Source: Arachis hypogaea (lineage: Eukaryota; Streptophyta; Magnoliopsida; Fabales; Fabaceae). Taken from it: DNA of 64,000 bases. Under the pieces are notes generated by a model that was given only the letters and a program-made list of their open reading frames with translations, did not search any database and was not told the origin of the DNA. Where the stretch lies: positions 37,247,419 through 37,311,418 of the forward strand of contig NC_092042.1 in NCBI RefSeq assembly GCF_003086295.3, written 5' to 3'. Each line of letters begins with the position of its first letter. Positions within the stretch are counted from its first letter, which is position 1. This document shows positions 11,904-24,674 of this stretch, in pieces. A program made the position numbers and the translations under genes.

Positions 11904-12500
11904 TCAAGCTTTCCTTCGGGTTACGGTCGAAGTTGATCTTCTACTCCTAAGGTTCAAGCTTTCATTGTAACACCTCTGACCTAATGCTTGATCTCCTTTT
12001 ACTATGGCTACCCCGTTATTGGTTGGAAACTTCATACATAATAGAGGGGTTGAAGCCACAACAGAAAATTGGTTTAGAGTGCTCCGACCCATCAGCGCAT
12101 TGTATACTGTTTGTGTATTTACGACCACGTAATCTACCTTTAAGGTAATGCTCCTAGGTCCTTTTCCGAATGTGTTGTAAAGCCTCCTATATCCCAACGG
12201 TTGGATCAGAGTTTCTCCTAATTTGAACAAGGTATCTGGGTAGGCCCTCAGGTCTTTGATCTCAAGGCCAAGCTTTTTGACAATTAGCTTAAATAGGATG
12301 TCGATCGAGCTACCTCAATCTATCAAAGTTTGATGCAAGTTGGCATTTGCTAATACCGTGGTGATCACGACTGGGTCATTGTGGCCCGTCATGATTCCTT
12401 TAGCATCTTCTTTTGTAAAAACAATTTCGGGAATGTACTCTCTTCCCTTGATAAACCTCGTTGAGATGTCTTTTTCTAGAAGACTTGGAGGTTCTTCCAA
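11904..12500 (-). pseudogene. Retropepsin-region fragment
   Basis: Two open blocks (12500-12315 and 12230-11904) carry the linker and protease-like part, with VYNALMGRSTLNQFSVVAST matching the post-active-site segment of Tat-type proteases. The active-site DxG lies at the break between the blocks (LIDxGSSIDIL type) and the frame there is damaged. Confidence 0.6.
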
Positions 12501-13103
12501 CTATGAATCCTCCCGCTATGTCTTTGTCATGGGAGCTCCTTTCATCTCCCAAGTCATGACTTCTTCTTTAGTTTGTCCTTGAAAGAGCAATGTACTTATC
12601 TAATCAGCAGTCTCGATAGAATTTTTCTATTACATTTTTGAGTTCATAACAGTCATTGGTGTGATGGTCATAGATGGGGTGGTACTTACAATATTCCATT
12701 TTGTTCTTCCCGCTTTTGTTTTTGATAGGCCGAGGTGGTGGGAGTTTTCCAACATTGCAAATATCCCTGTAAACTTCCACCAATGAGACTTTATTGGGGG
12801 TGTAAGAATGGTACCTTTTGCTTTGAGAAGAATCCTCTTCTCGTTTCCTCTGATCTTTCTCCTTGCCACCATTACGAGCTTCTTTAGTATCCCGACTTGG
12901 ATGGAATTTTCTTAGTTGATTAGCTCTTTCATGTTGATGTATTTCTCTGCTCTTATCTGCAGATCAGTCACGGAAGTCAAATGGTACTTTGGGATGGATT
13001 GGGAGAACGATCCATCCTTTAACCCAATTATCAGACCCATGATTGCTGCTTCAGTAGGTAAGTATTAAATTTTTAAGAAAGTCTTGTATCGTTTCATATA
13101 GGC

Positions 13104-13325
13104 TCACAATAACTCTCCGACTTCTTGTTTGAATCCAAGTAAACTTGGAGCATGTTTAACCTTGTCCTTTTGGATTGGAAAATAGGTCAGAAAATCACGA
13201 GCTAAATTATTAAAACACGTAACTAACCAGGGAGGCAACCCATCAAACCATTTGAGGGCTACCTTAGTAAGGGTAGTTGGAAAAACTTCGCACCGGGTTG
13301 CATTAGATGCTCCTGCAAGGTACAT
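13104..13325 (-). pseudogene. gag fragment
   Basis: Contains ALKWFDGLPPW, then IQKDKVKHAPSLLGFKQ, which is the Retrotrans_gag core of Tat-like gypsy elements. Flanking frames are closed. Confidence 0.75.
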
Positions 13326-13900
13326 CCATTTTAGGACTTCTGAAGTTCATTGGAACTTCTACTCGAAAGATGGTTTCCAATATTGGGTCCTCTCCACTGC
13401 AATAGTAATCAAAGTCATCATATATGTTTTTTAAGTTCCTTGCTGTTTTAACTCCCTTTCTATCTTTCTAATCTTCTCATGAGCCTCTTTTTGCCATTAC
13501 ATTTACCTTCCTGAGTTGATACTTTGCGTTCTTCTATCGAGCCAGCTCAGATTTCAATTGTTTAATTCGTCCCAAGTAGTTGTGCCAACCCCAAAATTTA
13601 AGTAGTGCTACATCCTTTCCCTTCATTATGAGAAAAATGGATGGTTGAGTTTAGCTTGTGAGAATTTTGAGGTTGAGAAGTCTGGCAAGGTTAAGGAGAA
13701 GGTTGTCTATGACGGTGATGGAAATGGGGAGGAGGTAAAAGTGGTATGGACGGAGAATGATGATTCTGGCCATGAGTTCTGGTGTGAGAACTAAAGTCAG
13801 AAGCTGATTTACCATCGTTTCTGTCACTGTTTGCCATATGTGGAAGTGACACTTCAAGATCCCTAACAACGAAGCCAATGTTTCGAGGTGTTACATGAAA

Positions 13901-15147
13901 CCAATGTGAATTTGGACTTGGACGTGAGGGTTGAATGTCTTTGGGTAAGCATTCCGACTTGTTTGCCGATACAGTAATTTGGACGTCAGTGCCTAAATTA
14001 CCAAGAGTTTTACCAGGCTTAAGTGAAATTGGATTAGAAAAAATACCTATATGATGAGGTATTTATAAAATAGCAGTGTTTGGACTTAATCATTTTAGAG
14101 ATGACTTTTTAAAATTATGAGCGATTACTCCTTTACAGAGTAGAGGTTCTTTCTCACGTTTAGGGTAATTATCATTAACAATGATAACCGAAGTAGCGGA
14201 AGGAGTGCTTGCTTAGCTCCCCAGTTTGGGGCTTCAGAGAATCCCGTCCAAGTAGGTCCAATCCATGTTGACTATGGCACATGCATTGGACTGATCTTGG
14301 TAAGCTCAAACTCAGGTAGCTTGTATGTTAAGAGAGAAGTGGAAACGTAGCTTATCTGTTAAGAGAGAAGTGGACTGGGTTACTGTTCCAATTTTACTAA
14401 ACCTAAAACATAATACAACAATACTCATTCCCTAATCACTACTTATCAAACTATAAATTTTTTATTTTTTATTTTTTATTTTTTAAACAAAGTACACCAA
14501 TTTTCGTGCTTGATAATTTGCTAGTTATAATAAAATCTTAATAAAATTTTGCTAAATTAAAAGTGTATATATTAATTAAATAAAATATAATATCATTAGA
14601 TTAGGTGATATAATTTGTGTTACCTGTGGCGTTAAATTGGAATAGCAAGTCTCTACATATTTCTAAGTCATAAACATTAGAAGACATAGACCGCCTATCT
14701 TCCCCACCGCCTATCTTCCCCACCCAAAAGGGATGCTTTAACGACTTGCTGCGCATATCTTACAAGATGATGAAAAACAGAACCGAAACATGAACAATCA
14801 GAGTCAGAAATCTTTTATCTAACAAGACATTGTACAATAATTATTAGCATTGGAAAGGACAAGAAACTGTTGACACCAGGGATCATCAGTAGAATCCCCT
14901 GTTCAATTCCACAACTTCTCAAGGAAATTCATATATACCCATATGAACAATCCCACAAGTAAATGATGCTACTATACTTGTCAGCAAGAATGAGTTTATG
15001 CTAAGCAGCCATGTCCTCTTCTGGTAGAATTTCTCAGATTAAATCCCCCTTAAGTGATAGAGGAGTTCAATCACATGATAGCACAACCCATATCACAAGG
15101 GAGACAAAGATCAAGTTCGCTTTATAGCAGTTGTTTGGCGAATTGCA
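13901..15147. other. Intergenic; includes the DCN1-like 3' UTR
   Basis: No coding frame. The part near 14790-15147 is likely the 3' UTR of the minus-strand gene that stops at 15148. The part 13900-14400 may be a leftover of the gypsy element (its LTR), but no clear ends are seen. Confidence 0.4.
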
Positions 15148-18100
15148 TCATCGTTTTAAACTAGAGTCACTGAATTGACCATTTTGAATAATCCCATTCT
15201 CATTCAGATACTCCACAAATTCATCAATGAGATAAGGCCAAGCACCTTCAGCATCATAATCAGTTAAATTCGGGCCAACAGTCTGCAAATACCCCAAAGA
15301 AGAAAAACAATAAATAGAGGAGGTTGTTTGATTCAGAGGCCAACAATATATCATAAAAGACAAGTATGAAGAATTCCACCTGATTTGGTATTTAAAAATG
15401 AAGTAAAGACAAAAGCAAAAGCAAGAATATTTCCTTTTTTTAAAAAAACAAAAATACAAAAAAAAAACTGTCTAGATCCATAGGGGAACCTATTTGTAAG
15501 AAGGTACAAATTGACAGTACATAATAATGCCATCACCCAATTCACAATCATTGAACACCAAAATCAGCATACATGATACATGTATGTTTTAGTTCTCTAT
15601 AAGGAGGACTGCCGCATTCTGAAGGAAGGAATGTAACGATAAGATTAAAAAGATCCCTTCCGATAATAAAAGAAGGATCAATCAAGTTCAACATTTTTCT
15701 TTTATTAGAAGTAGGAATATTTCTCTTAATTAAACTGAAGATCAGTAGGAAAAAAATGATCAACAGAATAAAAGAATAATATTTCACATGACAAAATTTC
15801 ATGCACAGAAACTAATACATTAACCATTGATGCAGACTTCCGATTTATATGTTTTGTTTCAAGGCATTTTTATCTTGTCAGTTAGAGAGTATATCTTTTT
15901 GTTTCCATGGGAGTAATCCTAGTCCGTTTATTCCTAGTTAGCTGTTTAAAGAGGTGTCATAACTTCACTACAACCCTATTAACGAAAAGGAGCTTTGATT
16001 GAAATAACCCATTAACGCTGGTTCATTTCTCCAAGGATGAAAACCGCAATGGTTTGGAAAGTACTTTATCAATACCACCTTTGCAAGACATTCAGACACA
16101 AAGAATATAAGAAGTAAGATGGTGAGAGGAAGACCCATTGACCTCTATTCTAATAAATGTGTACCTTTGCAAACTCCAAAAGCTGGGACCATGTGTCCCT
16201 GGAGATTGCTTTGTTATGGCGAGCCTGAAGAAGCAACATAAGGATTACCAAATATATAAGTAAAACAAGAAACATCAGGAGGTATTGACCTCCCTCTCAA
16301 AGCCAAGATCATTAAGCCGAGAACAACCCCAAGTGAAAATATTTAACTTATTACCTGCAAGAATTGGCACCAGTGATCAACCAGTGGCCACTGCCTTTCA
16401 GCAAATAATAATTGCCACATTCCAATAGCCGTATCCAGTGCCAGAGATTTTTGACCCTGCAAAAGTAATTTGACATACATAAACATAAATATAAAATATA
16501 CAAAGCAACAATATTACTTTTGCATGATGAATAACATATTCAAAATTAAAAACAATAGAGCAGTGCTAGCATTCACAAATTTTTATACCAACCCAAGATA
16601 TACAAGTTCATCATAGTTTTAAATTCTTATGCATACAAATGCATGCAAAGACAAATTAGAGCATCCAATCATTTACTGGATGCAAAACACTTTGTTGTTC
16701 CCTTGCTATGTGAAAACTGAGCCTTGTAACTTGCAGCACCAAAATTCATGGGCATATTCTTCAATGAGGAATCTGAGGGACCTTGATTCCCCAAGGTCAA
16801 AGGTATTAATATTTTAAAACACAAGAATATCCAAAATAATAAATACTTTGTAGTTAATATAATTTTGGACACCAAAGAAAGGATGTAAAGCAACTCTGGA
16901 GCCTCTTTTTGATATGCAAAAATTGGAGAGCTTTGCTCTTTTGCATTGTTTTGTTTAACCTTTTTTTTAATTGAGTATATCCAATCTCCACGTGAGATGA
17001 CTCCCTTTGTGCTAATAATATTACTTTTATTTTATATTTTTTTGAGTAAAATATCGTTTTTGTCCCCAAAGTTTGAGGTAAGTCTCAAAGTTGTCCCTAA
17101 CGTTTCAATCGTCCTATTTAAGTCCCTAACGTTTCAAAACTACTCAATGTTGTCCTGCCGTTAGAGATCCGTTAACAGAATTGATAGCGGGACAAAATTG
17201 AGACGATTTTGAAATGTTAGGAACTTAAATAGGACGAAAACGTTGGGGACAAAAATGATACATAGAAATAAATTTTAATTTTATCCTTCAATAATATCAA
17301 TTTTTTACTATACATAGTATTCATTTATTTTTTAATCACATTTAAGTAAATTACACTTAATCATATTACTTTCATTTTAAATAAATTAATTTTTTTTATA
17401 ATTTTACTCTTAAGGATTTTTAGTTATCATGAAATGTTTGTAGAATGACTAGTATATAAACTTGCATAAAAGAAAAAAATAATATATATACAATAAAATA
17501 TAAATTATACCTTTTGTCTCTAATGTATCAAAATTTTTTAAAATTATAAAAAAAATAAATTTATTTAAAATAAAAATAATGTGATTAAGGGTAATTTATT
17601 TAGATGTAATTAAAAAACAATTGAATACTAGGTACAGTAAAAAATTAATATTATTGAAAGATAAATTAAATTAAAATTTATTTTTATGTATCGTTTTTGT
17701 CCCTAACGTTTTCGTCCTATTTAAGTCCCTAACGTTTCAAAATCGTCTCAATTTTGTCCCGCCGTCAATTCTATTAACGGATCCCTAATGGCAGAACAAC
17801 ATTGAGTCAATTTTGAAACGTTAGGGGCTTAGATAAGACGATTGAAACGTTAGGGACAACTTTAAAACTTATCCCGAACGTTGGGGACAAAAACGATATT
17901 TTACTCTATTTTTTTAAGAAGAAAATAATTCTGGGGCATCCATAATATGTCAAACACCCAAAAGACGAATTTGATAGGTCATCGTCACTAATAATAAATT
18001 TACACCATACAATATAACAAGGATCGGAAAAACAGAGTCACCAAATATTGAAAGTTAACAATGCTCATAAATCATAATACTAAAGATAAATTTGGTCAGC

Positions 18101-21100
18101 TCAAGCAGGACATTTGAAGATTGAAAAAAAGAACACGCATGGTTTTATTAGCAATGCAATAGCCACACAAGAATCCTGAAACTCGAGCAGAAACAAGAAC
18201 TGGGAAGCGGGAAAAGTTGATGTCTACAATTGAATACAAGAAAATGAATATAAGAATATGATGGTGTTTATTTATAGCTTTTAATGTTAGTAATTAATGA
18301 TATAAAATAGTTATCATTTAAAATTAGCTTCCTAGGATCTACATGCTCCATTGAGAATAGGTTATTGAGTCTTAAACATGAACTAGAAGATTAAACAAGG
18401 ACCGAATGCATTGCTTAAATTAGGGTATAGCCATATCATGTCATATTGCCATCAAAATCAATTAAGCTACACAATAGGGGAAGAATAGACCAACAAGACA
18501 CCAAAACATACCTTCTCCTTTGCCCAGTTAAAAGCAAAATTATATATCTCACGAAACTTCTCTGGAAAAAAAAAAAAGAGAATAACATTTCAGGAACCTT
18601 CTTCAATAATTACTGTAGATAATCTTTCATAAAAAATGAAATATAAATCAAAAGACTAAAATGGGGATGTGATCTGATTTGTCCATACGTTCATCTTTCA
18701 GCTCAGAACGCATATAGGGTATCTTTTCACGGAACTTCTCCAGCGAATCAATCCTGCCATTATATCATAAACCATTCAACTAGGGTTTACTCATTCAACA
18801 ACAGGTAGAACCATAGGAAATACATTAAGACATACTTCACCACCAATGCATTCATCAAACTCAAAATGGATCAGAATCATCTTCCTTTATTCAGAAGCTA
18901 ATAAATACATACCCTAGGGATTGTAAGCCTTCAATAAACTCCTTCTTGGAAAATTCACACATGGTGCCAGCCTTCATGTGCCATGAAAGAACTAACTGAA
19001 AAAATGTCAACATGCCATGTTACCTGAAGCATGCCACATGCCTATTGGACTATTTCATTCACATACATTATCATTAAGCAAACTAGTTCCCAGCAGTAGC
19101 AGTAAACATACATAATTTCATGTTACAACAATACTTCATTTAACTTTACAAACATGACATTTTTATTTATAGATATTGAAAATTTCATCATATGAGATCA
19201 AATGATCATCAGTTTTTTGCACAATGAATAAAGAGTTAATCCTCTTTTCTTGCTTTCTCTCTGAGAGAGAGAGAGAGAGAGAGAGTGAGAGAGCTAGAGG
19301 CAGAGACAGAGAGAGAGAGAGGGAGAGGGTTGTAAACTGTGAAGAAGGACTTCATCTTGCTATGTTTAATATCCTTCATATATAACAAATAAAGTTTATA
19401 TTTTCTCATTCTATGTCAAACTCTCGAGCAAAGCCACCATTTTTCTACAGTATCAATCTGAAGTATTTTTAACTGAAGGGTAAAGTATCATATTTTCTCC
19501 CCCCAAACGTTTAGGTTAAATATTGTCCCTAATTTTTTAGTCCTATCTATATCCCAAACATTTCAAAAGTAATTCAATTTTATCCACACTTTTAAACCCG
19601 ACAAATACAGAGTATATATATCTTCTGAAACTCTAAACCCTTTTTTTTGTTGCAATCTAGTAGAAAAATACAGTCATTTACAGATATAGGAACTTGATGA
19701 TGATATGGTTTGGGAAAGAAAACCATAATATCCTGGATCTTTTATGAACTAATTTCCTTTAGTTTTCTGTTTTTAGTTTTATTTTTTTTAACTCTCTTTT
19801 AAATCTATTCACAACGGTAATATTGTAAGAGTTTGTCACATACAACATTTACTTTATATGTTACCACCTTCATTAGTAACCTTTTATGGAGATAACAGTG
19901 GGATAAAAATGAGATATCTTGTTTGGGACACAGATGAGAAAAATGTTATAGATAACATTGATATTTATCCCAAACGTTTGAGACAACAATGACACTTTAC
20001 CCTTAACTAAATGTGCAATCATTAAGTATATTTAACTATGATGATCACTGTTTCAAAAGTTTCTTGAATTAATTGATAGGATTACCGTTAGGAGAAAAGC
20101 GTAAATTCTTCTGACCTTTTTGTATATAAATAAAACACGCAATTATTGATGATCTATAAACAAAACAATGTTATTTTATAAGACACATTCATACCATTAC
20201 AATATCTTGAGGATCCACCTGCACACAAAGAATATTCAAGCATCAATTTTTCTGAATGAATCATAACTGATGATAATCAAAACATAATAATTTTAAGCTG
20301 AAAATAATGGAGCTTTTTGAAGCTATATTAAAATCAGAAGTTAATTATCTCATAATTGTTATGGCTTACCAAATTGATCCTAAATATCAAATGTTACATT
20401 ATATAATATAATAATATCTTGTTTTATAGATAAGGAAATTTAATGTAGAGAAGAATGTACAAAAAGTGGATGAGGATGAAGATGAGATATCATCACATAA
20501 ATACACAAAATGGCTAGGAGCTAGCTGATTAGTCCGTGCAGTAGCAAATGTCACTCCCTTTGAATATGAACTACAGAAACTCTCTTAAGCAGATCATTTG
20601 CTGAGCACCAAAGGGGGAGGGATGCCAAAAAAAGGTAATCCTCCCAAATAAAATTGATAGCCAAAAATGAATTACTGAAAAAAAATTCTAAAATTCCTTT
20701 TGGACCAGTACACCAAATTACTGTAAAAAGAGCAGTCTGCTATAGAATCTTTCCTTCATTGCCAGTGTTTGAAATTGCAGTTACAGCGGCACTATAACGC
20801 TATGGCATGGCGGATTTCATCTCCTCCGCCATACAGTGGTCACGGTGACGAGTTTTTCACGGCGGGCAAAAATTGCGGCTGCAATTGCAGTGGCACCATG
20901 ACATACCGCAATATAAATGAGGAATCTTCAAAAAAATGGAGGGTTACTTTGGTAATTTAGGAAACCCCAAATGCTACAACTCACCTTCGTCAGCCTCCTT
21001 TCTTCAGAAAATTGCTCTTCCTCTCTAACAATCTAAAAACTCTCTTCTGTCTCTCCCTCTGCTCTGGGCTGCACTACGGCCAGAAGAACCACCAGCGGCG

Positions 21101-21214
21101 CACCAGGCAGCACAGTCCAGCTCCAGTTCCTCCTCCGTCTTCTCTCTCTGCCACTCTCTTGCATTCTCTCTGCCTTCTGCCGAACCTGCTGCTCGTCGCC
21201 GCTGCAAGCCACAG

Positions 21215-21286
<72 letters not shown>

Positions 21287-24200
21287 GTTCGTAACTTAGT
21301 TTCTGTTCTGGTGTTCCTAGCCGTTGTTTTTTTCTTTCCCATTTCCCCTTTTATTTACATAGGCTCAGTGTTATGAAGTATAAACCTCTTTTTCCAATTT
21401 TTCCCCAATTTACACAGATTCAGTTCATTATGTCTACTTCAAGGCAATCCCCTAACTCTAGTGCCCGATTTTAGTTTTTAAGTTCTAAGCCTTATGTTTT
21501 ATGGTGTTGCATGACTTGAAGTTATGTTTATTTGTTGAATTTGCTACTGCATTTGCTGAATTAATTGAATGCCTTATGAGTAGAAAATTACTTAAATTCA
21601 TTAGATTTTATAATTTATTACATTTGCAATTTCTGTGCATGTGTTTTTGTGCATACATGTAACTTTTAGGTAATCCGCCACCGCCATTTCCCCCAATGTC
21701 ATCCGCTATAATTTTATGGTGGATTTTTGGCTCAGCCATAAGCCGGCATCCGCAATCAAGTAAATAACAAATAAATGATAATATAAACACTCCTGTCATA
21801 CTTTTTCAAGTAATTTTACCAGACATGACCAAAAAATGAATTTTACATAGAAAAAGCAACATTTTCCATATAATCCACATTATAAATTATCTTAAAACAT
21901 TCAACTAAGGTATTCAGATATAAATTGATTTTCACATAATAAATCACATTAAAAAGTGATTATTAAAATAATACTATTCTCATAACTTTTCCAGAAACAC
22001 CCTCAAGAGGGATGGCACCTATTGTTCCATGGTTTCTTTCTTCATATCTTTTTTGTGTTTTGGGTTACCTTGGCTATCACTTTTGTATCTATGTGAAGAT
22101 GTCTTGTCCTCTCTTGTACATTTTCTTCTCTTTTGATAATTTTTCTTTCTGCTGTCAACACAGAAACTAAATAGAAGTATAACAACTTTTATTGCTACTT
22201 TATGTTTAAATGTTTTAGTCAGTTACTAAAGCCTTTAAATTCAACTATGCTCAGGTTCCAATAGAATTCTCTATACTTTCCAATAGTATTGTGTACATCC
22301 TTGACACAGCTTCAATAATAACACACGAGTGAACAAAAATAAAATACCATAAAAAAAGCAGCATGAACATAATTTGCATTCAGAAACAGCAACCTGGATA
22401 TCATTGCAAAGGAGAGTGATACCATCCACCATAATCATATCGACATATGGATCTGTAAGGAAATTAGTGTAAACGATTAGAAAGCAGGCATTAGATAAAA
22501 TGTATTAATAAATGGTAGTCACATCACTGCATAAAGAATATCTCAATAGTAAACAAGTAAAAACATCCCAGATTTGAGTTCATATAAGCATCTCATAGGA
22601 GGAAAATAGTCCTAACTAATATCTTTCACAAATTCACGTGAAGAAAGGAATTGAATTTCAAATCCATCAAATTTGGCAGATCCCTTACTCTGAAATGGAA
22701 GAAACTTCCATCAGGTTACACTTCCCTAGAAGACCAATTGCAATGAGAAAAACAACCAATGTTCACTACTATAGCATGCTAAAGGTTCATAATATAAAGA
22801 GCCGAATTACATGAAAGCGATTATGTCAAGAAAATGCCTTTTCATAATGATAAATAAATAAGGCCACATAAATTATACCATCTAAGGAATCCTTCATAAT
22901 GACTTCAGCCAATTACATTGGGAAATTAGTTCTAATCCAGTGATGCTATTGCTGTATCTTAAAAAGCTTGAAAGTTTTGTTGGCAAGATATAATGAATTT
23001 GGGATGGGATGAGAAGCACCTGTAGCCTCTTAAGATATAGAGAATAGAGAATTCAATAATTCATATGATTTTATTTTTTCATTTTTCATCAGAACAATTT
23101 ATAGTTCTGCTTATGTAGATGTCATAAGTCAATGCTTCTACGATTCTAAATGCAACCATAGTCTCTATTCTTTATCACCTTCATTTCTAACCTTTATATC
23201 TATTATACAGCTCCTCCAAGTGTCTAGAGTCCGTATAAGATGTTTTAAGCTGAGGCTGGCTGTAGAAATAATCAAATGCTCCTTCTAGATGCCAATCACT
23301 TGCCTTCAGAGACTGTAGCGCTATTTTCTCACTGAAAGTACATAAGTAAACTTTTAAATAGGGTCAAGCATGCAGGCAAGGTGCATTGGAAAAGCTAACA
23401 AGTGTCGTTACGGCACTTCTTAAGAAGGTTTTCTTTGAAAAAGTAAGTATTTGAAGTTTCCAATGACACATTAAATATATTAACAACTTCAAAACATTCT
23501 TCTCAGCATGTGCCAGACCCATGTCAGCGAAACACTTCTTATAAACACCAAAAATAACCCAACAAAGTAAAGTGGAATAATTTAGCTGAAGCAACAAACA
23601 AATTAAAAGCATGACTAAAGTAATTGCATCTGACGAAAAAAATATCTATAAAGAGAAAACAAATACCGACCCAAGGAGATCAAAAACTCCCCAATCAACA
23701 TCATTAAGTAATTATTAATTCAAGAAGATTTGAAATTTTCCAAATCAAAATAATTTCGCAAAAAAAAAAATGCTTTCAAAAGCCTTGAGAAAACATTTAA
23801 CGTAAAGGTACCTCATTGACTCATTCATTATTCACCCTCCTCCTCCACCACCCAAAACATAAATTAATAGAAACACAAATACGGATAGTAACAAGGTTAA
23901 ATTACTCTTTTAGTCTCTATAATTTTCTCAACTTTGTAATTAGTTCCCTACATTTTAGAAGTTTTCAATTGAGTCTCTACACAACAGTTTTAAATTTATA
24001 ATTAGATCCTTTTAAACAATAAACGTTACAAAAACATTTTTATCCATCTCACACCAATGGCGAATATATCTTAGCAAAACGTTTTTTGAACCACAAAAAT
24101 GGAATTACAAATTTAAAACTGATGTAGGGACCTAGTAAAAAACTTTTGAAGTGTAGGTACTCAATTATAAATTTGGTGAAACTACCGAGACTACAGAATA

Positions 24201-24674
24201 GTTTAACCTAAACATAGTACTAAAAACAATATCTAGAAGTTTCTCATATAACAAACCATAGAAAACTATACTCTTACCTAGCTCCAGTTATTGCCATGAA
24301 CTGCTGGAGTTTGTCACGGTGACCCCTCCCTAATTTGTGCTGTAGTAAGAAAACCAGAACGTAGTAATAATCAGTACGTATTATATTGGCTATCAAAATA
24401 TATATTTAATAACTTCAAAGCAAAAGATTCCATGCAACACATGTGAATTTGAGTTTCATGATAACGCTTCATTGAGATCGAATCCATTGGAAGCTCAAAA
24501 TCCAAACAGCAATCAACAATTGTCACACCCAAAAATACTAAAAGAAAAGTTCTAAACATATGAGAAGGAACAACCCCCCCCCCCCCGGGGGGGTGGGGAT
24601 GAAAACGCAAGGATTTGAAAGCATGCAGCTGAAAATTGAGCTGAAGGGAATATCAAAGGAGAAGCAGTGACCAT
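15148..24674 (-). CDS. DCN1-like protein (defective in cullin neddylation), 11 exons
   Basis: A cofactor that helps load NEDD8 onto cullins, thereby activating cullin-RING ubiquitin ligases. Exons read on the minus strand: 24672-24674 (ATG only), 24278-24339, 23192-23331, 22394-22452, 20195-20218, 18913-18995, 18689-18753, 18512-18561, 16355-16456, 16165-16224, 15148-15282. The sum is 783 bp, 260 residues plus stop, in frame at every junction with GT-AG introns. The N-terminus is UBA-like (HKLGRGHRDKLQQFMAITGA, LKASDWHLEGAFDYFY). The DCUN1 domain follows from about residue 55: DGITLLCNDIQVDPQDIVM, LVLSWHMKAGTMCEFSKKEF, KSLALDTAIGMWQLLFAE, and the C-terminal YDAEGAWPYLIDEFVEYL. The length and intron pattern resemble Arabidopsis At3g12760 as I remember it. 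The start exon is the least certain: it rests on ATG|GT at 24672 and on the family habit of splitting the Met from HKLG. The gene looks intact although introns 1, 2, 4, 5 and 8 carry insertions or repeats. Confidence 0.93.
17044..17906. mobile_element. Foldback (MULE-like) element, 863 bp, in intron 8 of the DCN1-like gene
   Basis: Ends GAGTAAAATATCG...CGATATTTTACTC, with inverted arms of roughly 250 bp on each side (TTTTTGTCC, CCTAACGTTTC motifs repeated in mirror order). It is flanked by a perfect 9-bp duplication TATTTTTTT at 17035-17043 and 17907-17915. A 9-bp duplication with long inverted arms is typical of Mutator-like elements. No transposase. Confidence 0.85.
19259..19330. repeat. 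(GA)n microsatellite, imperfect
   Basis: GA run with interruptions in intron 5 of the DCN1-like gene. Confidence 0.9.
19478..20002. mobile_element. Foldback (MULE-like) element, 525 bp, in intron 5
   Basis: Ends GGGTAAAGTATCA...TGACACTTTACCC, then an inner CCCCAAACGTTT / AAACGTTTG pair. The flanks TTAACTGAA (19469-19477) and TTAACTAAA (20003-20011) agree at 8 of 9 bases, consistent with an older 9-bp target duplication. Non-coding. Confidence 0.75.
20763..21760. mobile_element. hAT-like non-autonomous element with GC-rich core, in intron 4
   Basis: Starts CAGTGTTTGAAATTGCAGTT, a common hAT-type end. The right end carries a degenerate mirror (CCGGCATCCGCAATCAAG) and repeated CCGCCAT / ATGGCGG words. 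The middle (21030-21215) is GC-rich, unlike the AT-rich introns around it, and ends in a (TC)n run. No transposase is seen. An 8-bp target duplication could not be confirmed. Confidence 0.5.
21217..21285. repeat. (TC)n microsatellite
   Basis: About 34 uninterrupted TC units. The Ser-Leu and Arg-Glu open frames on both strands here come from the repeat. Confidence 0.97.
23894..24209. mobile_element. MITE-like inverted repeat in intron 2
   Basis: AGGTTAAATTACTCTTTTAG at the left and its imperfect mirror (ATAGTTTAACCT) at the right, with TTTAAATTTATAATTAG and AATTACAAATTTAAAA forming an inner pair. About 316 bp, non-coding; no clear target duplication. Confidence 0.6.
24574..24593. repeat. C13G7 palindromic homopolymer run in intron 1
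   Basis: Thirteen C followed directly by seven G. It could form a hairpin and is unusual in an AT-rich intron. An assembly error is possible. Confidence 0.85.

Larger units (their letters stand above)
11160..13900 (-). mobile_element. Degenerate gypsy element (gag-protease-RT remnants)
   Basis: In minus-strand order: gag fragment (13325-13104), gag-protease linker (12872-12630), protease region (12500-11904), RT (11649-11221). No RNase H or integrase is visible. The gag and RT peptides look like the Tat/Ogre branch rather than the Athila-like families elsewhere in the window. No LTR edge could be fixed. Confidence 0.7.

Noticed and set aside
21012..21342. Open frames rich in Ser-Leu or Arg-Glu on both strands
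   Set aside because: They are the (TC)n microsatellite and its flanks read in frame.
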